A stretch of 34,132 nucleotides of DNA from Christensenellaceae bacterium (lineage in GTDB: Bacteria; Bacillota; Clostridia; Christensenellales; DTU072): NCBI GenBank assembly GCA_031278175.1, contig JAITLB010000050.1, positions 1 through 34,132 of the forward strand, in the 5' to 3' direction. Below, piece after piece: positions 27,108-34,132 of this stretch. Position 1 is the first letter of the stretch; every line of letters begins with the position of its first letter. The position numbers and the translations under genes are program-made. Under the pieces are notes generated by a model that was given only the letters and a program-made list of their open reading frames with translations, did no database searches and had not been told where the DNA came from.

Positions 27108-28418
27108 TTATGCTGCGACAGCTCGACGCGATTTCTTCTTTTTGTTAATTAAAAATATTACTAATATAATAATGCCAACACCGACAACGGATGATACAAT
27201 TATAATTATAAGGTTCACTGGATTAAGACCAGTTGTTTTTACACGTTCCCACATAGCAACAAGCTTGGAATCATCTGAGAAATCTTTCATTATAACTAAC
27301 AATGGATCAGATATATCAGGATAACGTATAGAATCTCCGAAAAATTCGTCTACGTCATAGTCATTTTCTTCGAGTATGTCCAGTGCTGTAGCACTAGCTC
27401 TAACAGCTGCTTCACTTTCGCAAGAAGTGTAACCGATTGCCATTGCGTTGCGCATTGCGATGTCGGGGCGCATCATAAAATCCATAAATTTAAGAGCAGA
27501 CTCTTTATTTTGCGAATTTTTCAACATGGCCCAACCATCAAACCAAATATTGCCACCAATTTTGGGTACGTAGTAATCCAATGTATCCAGATCTTCCATG
27601 GCCCATAGCGCATCACCCGACCAAGCTAACCCAGCATATGCCTTTTCATTGACTAAGTCGGTTTTACCAAAATCAACTTCATAACTTGATATTACTTTGT
27701 GTTGTTCTTTAAAAGCTTCTTCAACTTGCGATAACAATGTATCATCTACGTAATTAATAAGCTCAGATAAAGGCATATTGTTGTAAGTATCAGAAAGCTT
27801 GCCACTCTCTTTTAGGTAAAAAACCCCAGCTAAATATGCCTCTCTCACAGAGTCTTTCATGAGTATTTTTCTATTCAGTTTAGATATTCCAGGTGTGTTC
27901 CATAATAAACCGTAACCAGCCTCATATGCAACTTCTGGATCGATCACTGAAGTATTGTAGACAATACCAACAGTACCCATCATGTATGGAATAAAATAAT
28001 CGCTCATTTTTTGTTTAGCGTTGTTAACAGTCAAATCTGCAAAGTTCGCATCTACCTTAGTTGTGATAGCACTGTTTATGTTTGAATAATTAGATAATTT
28101 GCTAAAATCAATTTTCTCTAAACGATCTTGCACAATCAAACGTTGTAGCGCATAGTCGGATGGGCATATGAGATCTATTTGTGCTTGCTGATCTTGAAGA
28201 CTTGAAAGCATTATTTCATTAGTATCAAACGTGGAATACACTACGTCAATATTAAATTCACTCTCGAATTCAGCGATTGCATCCATATCTATGTAATCAC
28301 CCCAGTTGTAGACATATAATTTATCAACAGCGGCGAAGGCGCCAATTTGGACATTCAAAGCAGTAAGAACTCCAACTGACATTGCAACAATTATTAAAAT
28401 TGCAATAAATCTTTTCAT
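27108..28418 (-). CDS. potD: Spermidine/putrescine ABC transporter substrate-binding protein, C-terminally membrane anchored
   Basis: Signal peptide without lipobox Cys, 'LYVYNWGDYIDMDAIAEFESEFNIDVVYSTFDTNE', 'ICPSDYALQRLI', then C-terminal TM 'IIIIVSSVVGVGIIILVIFLINKKKKSRR'. Confidence 0.92.
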   Translation of the reverse strand: MKRFIAILIIVAMSVGVLTALNVQIGAFAAVDKLYVYNWGDYIDMDAIAEFESEFNIDVVYSTFDTNEIMLSSLQDQQAQIDLICPSDYALQRLIVQDRLEKIDFSKLSNYSNINSAITTKVDANFADLTVNNAKQKMSDYFIPYMMGTVGIVYNTSVIDPEVAYEAGYGLLWNTPGISKLNRKILMKDSVREAYLAGVFYLKESGKLSDTYNNMPLSELINYVDDTLLSQVEEAFKEQHKVISSYEVDFGKTDLVNEKAYAGLAWSGDALWAMEDLDTLDYYVPKIGGNIWFDGWAMLKNSQNKESALKFMDFMMRPDIAMRNAMAIGYTSCESEAAVRASATALDILEENDYDVDEFFGDSIRYPDISDPLLVIMKDFSDDSKLVAMWERVKTTGLNPVNLIIIIVSSVVGVGIIILVIFLINKKKKSRRAVAA

Positions 28419-28442
28419 TTATGCTAATTCTCCTTATATTAT

Positions 28443-29276
28443 TTAGCGTGAATTTTCTGCCCTTTTACTAGGCGTTTTTTTGTATCTTCTTAAATTGATA
28501 AGCAGTAGCGCACCGACTACAACAACTATTATTATAGAAAATGCAGCGAACCAATATGGTTTTAGTCCTCCAGCTGTATGTTGTGAGGAGTAAATATATG
28601 TGCTAAGGGTTTCGATGCCACTCGTTGTACCCTTATTCAATTGTGTAATTATAAAATCGTCTACAGATATCGTAAATGCCATAGCAAAACCCGATAATAT
28701 TCCTGGCAGAATAATGGGTATGATGACAGAGACAATTGCACGGAGTGGTTTAGCACCTAGATCCAAAGCAGCTTCATAGATATTTGAATCCATTTGCATT
28801 AGTCTAGGCATTACCGACAAAACTACGTAGGGTGTACAAAATGATATGTGACCTAGTAAGAGACGTGTATATCCATCGGGGAATCTGAATGTTATAAAAA
28901 ACAACATCAGCGCTACGGCGATGACGATTTCCGAGTTGATTACGGGTAGTTGATTTACGTTTTCGACTATCTTACGCGAACGCTTTGACATTGCGAATAT
29001 TCCAATTGAGGCAAACGATCCTAGGATTGTTGCGGTGACTGATGAGATCGCAGCTATGAGTAGCGTATTTTTAAACGCTTGACCTAGTGTTGATGCATTC
29101 GATGACGTAAACAATTGAATATAAGCATTAAACGACATACCTTTAGAGAAACTAAATGATGATGTGTTAAAGAATGAAAATACTATCATCAAGAAAATTG
29201 GGGTATAGAGAAGAACTAGTGCGATAACTATATAGCTTCTCTCAAACAATTTTTTGAGTGTTGATTTTTCTACCAT
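28443..29276 (-). CDS. potC: Spermidine/putrescine ABC transporter permease
   Basis: 277 aa permease with EAA-type loop 'EAALDLGAKPLRAIVSVIIPIILPGI'; located between potB and potD. Confidence 0.92.
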   Translation of the reverse strand: MVEKSTLKKLFERSYIVIALVLLYTPIFLMIVFSFFNTSSFSFSKGMSFNAYIQLFTSSNASTLGQAFKNTLLIAAISSVTATILGSFASIGIFAMSKRSRKIVENVNQLPVINSEIVIAVALMLFFITFRFPDGYTRLLLGHISFCTPYVVLSVMPRLMQMDSNIYEAALDLGAKPLRAIVSVIIPIILPGILSGFAMAFTISVDDFIITQLNKGTTSGIETLSTYIYSSQHTAGGLKPYWFAAFSIIIVVVVGALLLINLRRYKKTPSKRAENSR

Positions 29277-30091
29277 AAATTACGCGCTGCCTCCCCTCTG
29301 TTTGTTTTTCTCATAAAGTAATTTGATACAAGAACTAATGCCAACATGATCAATGACATAACACTACCGACACCGTATAATTGATGTTCAAATTTTGTAT
29401 TAATTGAATCTCCAAATAGATGCGCACTCGTCCCACCAAGGAACTGAGTTATAGCAAACGTTGAGATTGTAGGGATGAACACCATAGTTATGCCGCTGAG
29501 TATTCCTGGCATAGATAGTGGAAGAGTTATTTTGAGAAATGTTGTTATAGAATGAGCACCCAAGTCGCTTGCGGCTTCGGAATATGATTTATCTATATTT
29601 GACAGCGTAGTATGAAGTGGTAATATCATGAACGGTATATAATTGTATACCAAGCCAAATATTAATGTGCCTATACCCAACTCGATGCCAAGTGCCTCAA
29701 ACATATATCTAGTAGACAGTGTGCGTATAAGAAAATTAACCCACATCGGCAGTATGAATAAGAGCACGATTAATCGCCCCGATGACCATTTGGATAGAAT
29801 GAAAGCTACTGGATAACCTATAAGCAAGCAAAGAGAAGTAGTGATGATGCCCACCAAAATTGAAAATGACAATGTTTTTAAACTTGCACCATCCCTTACA
29901 AGATCACTAAAGTTTGAGAAGGTGAACTGCCCATTAGAAATAAATGCGTTTGCAAGCAAAATGACTAGTGGGGCCACGACAAACAGTGACATAAATAGCA
30001 CATATGGATATGCAAAAACACTTCTTGTAATTCTAAACCCTTTAATTTTTGTAACTAGTTTAGAACCAATATTTGTGATGTATGTTTTCAT
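29270..30091 (-). CDS. potB: Spermidine/putrescine ABC transporter permease
   Basis: 273 aa permease with EAA-type loop 'EAASDLGAHSITTFLKITLPLSMPGI'; overlaps potC by 7 nt. Confidence 0.92.
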   Translation of the reverse strand: MKTYITNIGSKLVTKIKGFRITRSVFAYPYVLFMSLFVVAPLVILLANAFISNGQFTFSNFSDLVRDGASLKTLSFSILVGIITTSLCLLIGYPVAFILSKWSSGRLIVLLFILPMWVNFLIRTLSTRYMFEALGIELGIGTLIFGLVYNYIPFMILPLHTTLSNIDKSYSEAASDLGAHSITTFLKITLPLSMPGILSGITMVFIPTISTFAITQFLGGTSAHLFGDSINTKFEHQLYGVGSVMSLIMLALVLVSNYFMRKTNRGEAARNLW

Positions 30092-31542
30092 ATTGTTTCC
30101 TCTAGTTTTGTTATAAGAATTTTATCGGGAGCTACTGATATACCAACACGATCGCCTTTGAGCCATTCATCTTCGGTATCAGCAAAGAAGTCATAGTAGG
30201 TATCAGTTCTAACAACGCATTGATAGTAATTCCCTTTATAAATCGTGTTAACAATTTCACCGCCTATGATTCCATCATTTTCGTCATCGTATATAATTAC
30301 ATCGTCAAAATCAACGCTGACCTTAACTTTTGTGCCACTTGGTAGATCACATTGACAAGGGAATTTGCCACCGCAAATTTCGACTGTGTTAGTGTCCCAC
30401 ATTTCGGTTACAATCTCATTAATAATGCGTGCCTTATGCATAATATGAAGATCAGATGGCTTAATATATAATCCAACTTTGTCACCAGGTCTGCAATTGA
30501 CATTATCATGTATCAACATTTCATAATCCTCACCACCCGCTATAATAGCCGTGATTTGGAAATGATCGCCTTTAAACACGCACGATGATATAGTTGCTAG
30601 CAGTGCTGCGCGTGCATCATCGCTACTTAGAATCGATACATCTTCAGGGCGTACAATAACGTCAATAGGCTCATTATATTTAAAGCCCTTATCTACGCAC
30701 TCAAATGAATGATCGCAAAATTTAACATTGAAATCGGTAACCATAATGCCACTGAAAATGTTGGACTCTCCAATAAAGTCAGCAACAAACGCATTTGCTG
30801 GTTCATCATATACCTTCTGCGGTGTGCCGATTTGCTGTATTATGCCATCTTTCATTACAACAATTGTATCGCTCATTGTCAGAGCTTCCTCTTGATCATG
30901 AGTGACATATAAAAAGGTAATTCCGAGCTTTTTATGCATGTTCATAAGTTCTATTTGCATATCTTTGCGCATCTTTAAATCTAGAGCGCCAAGAGGCTCG
31001 TCTAGCAATAGCACATCGGGTTCATTAACTAATGAACGAGCAATAGCCACGCGTTGTTTTTGACCGCCTGACAAACTAGAAACGTTGCGTTTTTCGTATT
31101 CTTCAAGATCTACCATTTTAAGTGCGGTTTTAACCTTGGCGGCAATCTCATCTTTGGTGAGTTTTCTCAAGTTCTCAAATTTATTGCCGTTTTTGTCGAC
31201 AAAAAACGTGCCATCTGGGATGCTTTTTAATTTAAGACCAAATGCGATGTTGTTATATACGTTCAAATGCGGGAACAGTGCATAGTTTTGAAAAACGGTA
31301 TTGACATTTCTGTCATATGGAGGTGACGTTGTCATGTCTTTGCCTGATATATAGATAGTACCACTTGTCGGCTTTTCAAACCCCGCAATCATTCTCAGTG
31401 TAGTTGTTTTACCACAACCCGATGGCCCCAAAAACGTGACGAACTCACCCTTTTTAATGGTAAGTGAAACGCTTGATACAACGGGTTTTTCATCGTAACT
31501 TTTAGATACATTTTTTAATTCGATTATTTTATCTGTTGTCAT
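30088..31542 (-). CDS. potA: Spermidine/putrescine ABC transporter ATP-binding protein with two C-terminal TOBE-like segments
   Basis: Walker A 'GPSGCGKTTTLRM', signature 'LSGGQKQRVAIARSLV', Walker B 'VLLLDEPLGALD', 'YVTHDQEEAL'; overlaps potB by 4 nt. Confidence 0.95.
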   Translation of the reverse strand: MTTDKIIELKNVSKSYDEKPVVSSVSLTIKKGEFVTFLGPSGCGKTTTLRMIAGFEKPTSGTIYISGKDMTTSPPYDRNVNTVFQNYALFPHLNVYNNIAFGLKLKSIPDGTFFVDKNGNKFENLRKLTKDEIAAKVKTALKMVDLEEYEKRNVSSLSGGQKQRVAIARSLVNEPDVLLLDEPLGALDLKMRKDMQIELMNMHKKLGITFLYVTHDQEEALTMSDTIVVMKDGIIQQIGTPQKVYDEPANAFVADFIGESNIFSGIMVTDFNVKFCDHSFECVDKGFKYNEPIDVIVRPEDVSILSSDDARAALLATISSCVFKGDHFQITAIIAGGEDYEMLIHDNVNCRPGDKVGLYIKPSDLHIMHKARIINEIVTEMWDTNTVEICGGKFPCQCDLPSGTKVKVSVDFDDVIIYDDENDGIIGGEIVNTIYKGNYYQCVVRTDTYYDFFADTEDEWLKGDRVGISVAPDKILITKLEETI

Positions 31543-31560
31543 TTTATCCCCTATATAAAA

Positions 31561-32094
31561 TTAAAAATTACTAGGTGTTGTTATCCATAACACACGACAC
31601 CTGGCATTGCCGATGTTTACGATACGATGTTCCATGCTACCATTGATATAAAAGGCTTCACCCTTTTTTACAATATAGGTATTATGGAGCGTGACTAAAT
31701 TGATTTTGCCCTCCAAAATGTAGCCGAACTCTTCGCCTTCAAATGGATATCTGGTGTCGGACAAACCACCCTCTGGGAGTGTTAAAATAATTGGTTCCAT
31801 CTCGTTTTTTTGAGAATTTGGTATAAGCCATGTGTTTAAGCCATTTCCATTAGCTGATTCAAAGAAATCGGACTTAGCAAATACGATTTTTTCGCTTTTC
31901 ATAACAGTGAAAAACGAAGCGAGGTCGGTACCTAACACGCTTAGTATATCACTAAGCGTCGCTATAGAAGGACTGCATATATTGTTTTCTAATTGGCTGA
32001 TATAACCCTTTGTCAATTCACATCGCGCTGCGAGCTCTTCTTGGGTGAGTCCTATCGTCAAACGTAGCGATTTAATTTTTTCTCCAATTTCCAT
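31561..32094 (-). CDS. XRE-family HTH + cupin transcriptional regulator
   Basis: HTH 'LRLTIGLTQEELAARCELTKGYISQLENNICSPSIATLSDIL' and cupin 'PFEGEEFGYILEGKINLVTLHNTYIVKKGEAFYINGSMEHRIVN'. ORF track starts at TTG 32112; ATG 32094 (MEIGEK) is likelier. Confidence 0.9.
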   Translation of the reverse strand: MEIGEKIKSLRLTIGLTQEELAARCELTKGYISQLENNICSPSIATLSDILSVLGTDLASFFTVMKSEKIVFAKSDFFESANGNGLNTWLIPNSQKNEMEPIILTLPEGGLSDTRYPFEGEEFGYILEGKINLVTLHNTYIVKKGEAFYINGSMEHRIVNIGNARCRVLWITTPSNF

Positions 32095-32125
32095 GCTGAA
32101 AGCGTGCTCCAAATTAGTAGCTTAT

Positions 32126-32154
32126 ATAATACATTGCAAACTTATTAATGTCAA
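32126..32154 (-). promoter_or_regulatory. Sigma70-type promoter of the xre-potABCD operon
   Basis: On the - strand: TTGACA (32154-32149), 17 nt, TATTAT (32131-32126). Confidence 0.65.
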
Positions 32155-32559
32155 ACAAATTGATTAATATTTCTAAACTTGCTAAGTAATATTATGCTAA
32201 ACATGTTGTTTATAAGCATATGTAATGATATATAATAAAAAATCGAAACTTACGTCAAAAATGCAAACGAATGTTCATATTTTAAAAACTGTAATTATAG
32301 CAGTTTGCGTCTATCATGTTATGTTGAAAGTTATTAATTAATATAGAGAGTTTAAGGGGTTGAATATAGCAATAGCTTTTGTGTAGATTAAATTACTCTT
32401 GATACGTGAGAATAAATTTTGATAGGCTGAAACGCGGACATTTAAAATTAGACTTTGAAATGCTGAAAAGCTGACAAGCACACACCTTAGTTTTCTAATA
32501 GTTTATGGTCATCAAGCAAACAAAAGGCATAAAATGAGCGTATTAAATACTTGACATCG

Positions 32560-32598
32560 CTTGCAACGCATTGCTTTCAATTAGCAAAGCGTTGCAAG
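32560..32598. other. Long near-perfect hairpin downstream of the GLUG-like gene
   Basis: CTTGCAACGC-A-TTGCT / AGCAA-A-GCGTTGCAAG with a 7-nt loop; 15 bp plus one A-A mismatch. Confidence 0.75.
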
Positions 32599-32607
32599 TG
32601 GTAGACA

Positions 32608-34132
32608 TTAAGGATTTGTATAGTTTTCTGTCGTGCCGTTTACATTTCTGTAGTGACCTGAATATACATAGTATTTAGCAAATAATCCTACAATACCAGA
32701 GCTATCTTTAGTATAGCAATCGCTACTAGGAATATTTTTGTTCGTTCGATGTACTTCATCCGATGATTTAATATTATTGTCATTATTTGTTAGGTTAGTA
32801 AGTGAGCGCCAATATGTTCCAGAGTATGTAACAGAACCATTTCCCGATGGCCATAGGTTTACTAATAAAGTAGTCATCGGCCAATCTGAGTATGCCGAAC
32901 CGCTTCCCACGTACATGGATCCTGTATTATTATCTTGACCGTAATTACTCTGGAATGTGCCACTATCTACAACATGACCAGCGAACATTCCTAGTTTTAT
33001 CTCTTGCGGAGTACCAGAAATTCCGTTTCCAGCACCACCTGCATCTACCCACAGTACGGTGTAGGTTGCTAGTTTAGAGTCGTGTACAGAGTTGTCATGT
33101 ATTGTTCGATAAGTGCTTTCTGCTGCACCTGCAAGCGCACCGATTGCTGTTCGGTTAACAAGTTCTTGAGAATGGATTCTGTTAACAAGCAACACACCCT
33201 GGAACTCTGAGTTTGCAATTGTACCTGTTATGGTATTATATCCAGCTATACCACCGAGGAAAATTGTTGTGGAATCTCCTCCTGATTTCATTTCTGGCAC
33301 AGGATCGCCCTCAGGCGTAGTATCTATGTTTTGAGTTGCATTAAAATATAAGGCTTGTGTGGTGACAAAATACGTAATGTAATCATGCGTACTGGAATCG
33401 TAAGCAATTGATGAATTCGGCTCTTTAACCAGCGCCTGTGTTATAATACCAGCATTGTATCCGACGATTACTCCAAATACACCACCTTCATTTAGTCCTC
33501 TTTTAGTTGTAAAGCGATTTGCATATGTCTTTGCTTCTGTAATAGTGCTACCAGGACCGTTTATACCAGCTATGCCACCCAAGATTGATCCTGAGAGTTC
33601 GTGCTGGACTTTGATGTCTGCAAAGTTGACGTTTTGTAGAGTCCCTGAGTATTTTAGCACCCCATTTGAAAAATAGGATTTGTTATAGCCGATGATTCCA
33701 CCACCGCCGAATCCACGACCGCCAGTTGTATTGCCTAGTGCTGTGTCTGACTTTACCGAATAAGATCCAAAATCCGCATCGCTGTTTGTTGAGACTCTAG
33801 AATTCAATATTAACTTGCTAGTCAATGTAAGGTTAGTTAGTGTTCTACCTTCATTCAATCCTACGATACCACCGACAAATACTGCATCCTCGCACCATTC
33901 CAAATTAGCCGATGTGACGTTCACATTATTTACTGCAACACGTGAATCACCATTATCGCTGGTTATAGTAGCGCCGACAGCACCGCCGAAAGCCTTTCCG
34001 CCGTCATTACCATAACTTGAAGAAAGAGTTATTGTTGGATAAGATATTTCTAAATTCGTAAGCGAAGATCCTGAAGCGATTAGTCCTATTGCACCACCAA
34101 CATATCCAGCACCTTCAACATAGAATTGTGGA
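32608..34132 (-). CDS. GLUG-like Gly-rich repeat surface protein (partial; N-terminus beyond the right edge)
   Basis: The track ORF starts at GTG 33924 but the frame is open to the window end (...FYVEGAGYVGGAIGLIASGSSLTNLEIS...). Repeats: 'VGGIVGLNEGRTLTNL', 'GGGGIIGYNKS', 'LGGIAGINGPG', 'GGVFGVIVGYNAG', 'LGGIAGYNTITGTIANS'. Confidence 0.85.
   Translation of the reverse strand, partial: PQFYVEGAGYVGGAIGLIASGSSLTNLEISYPTITLSSSYGNDGGKAFGGAVGATITSDNGDSRVAVNNVNVTSANLEWCEDAVFVGGIVGLNEGRTLTNLTLTSKLILNSRVSTNSDADFGSYSVKSDTALGNTTGGRGFGGGGIIGYNKSYFSNGVLKYSGTLQNVNFADIKVQHELSGSILGGIAGINGPGSTITEAKTYANRFTTKRGLNEGGVFGVIVGYNAGIITQALVKEPNSSIAYDSSTHDYITYFVTTQALYFNATQNIDTTPEGDPVPEMKSGGDSTTIFLGGIAGYNTITGTIANSEFQGVLLVNRIHSQELVNRTAIGALAGAAESTYRTIHDNSVHDSKLATYTVLWVDAGGAGNGISGTPQEIKLGMFAGHVVDSGTFQSNYGQDNNTGSMYVGSGSAYSDWPMTTLLVNLWPSGNGSVTYSGTYWRSLTNLTNNDNNIKSSDEVHRTNKNIPSSDCYTKDSSGIVGLFAKYYVYSGHYRNVNGTTENYTNP

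Noticed and set aside
33922-33924. GTG 33924 as the true start of the GLUG-like protein
   Set aside because: The frame is open upstream to the window edge and the upstream translation continues the same Gly-rich repeat pattern.
1-34132. CRISPR arrays, tRNAs, rRNAs, transposases or phage genes
   Set aside because: No regularly spaced direct repeats, T-loop-like tRNA signatures or mobile-element ORFs were recognised in the window.

Overview
AT-rich window, Firmicutes/Clostridia-like in gene content. From left to right: (i) the 3' part of a membrane-anchored, possibly SPOR-like protein; (ii) a YjbQ/UPF0047 family gene with its own sigma70-type promoter; (iii) a four-gene + strand locus (about 2.9-17.2 kb) encoding a giant (~3,530 aa) MBG/YDG Ig-like repeat surface protein, a second secreted single-pass protein, and two polytopic membrane proteins. 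The first two proteins share a membrane-proximal C-terminal module, which I consider the most novel signal in the window; (iv) a - strand gldA-dhaK-dhaL glycerol/dihydroxyacetone operon; (v) a + strand pair of a glutamate-cysteine-ligase-like enzyme and a glutathionylspermidine-synthase-like ATP-grasp enzyme; (vi) GTP-type PEP carboxykinase (- strand); (vii) a - strand xre/cupin-potA-potB-potC-potD polyamine transport operon whose PotD has a C-terminal transmembrane anchor and no lipobox; (viii) a - strand GLUG-like Gly-rich repeat surface protein that runs off the right edge. Several promoters, hairpins and an unusual alternating CG tract are described. I saw no tRNA, rRNA, CRISPR array or transposase. 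All family calls come from reading motifs by eye; no database search was run.
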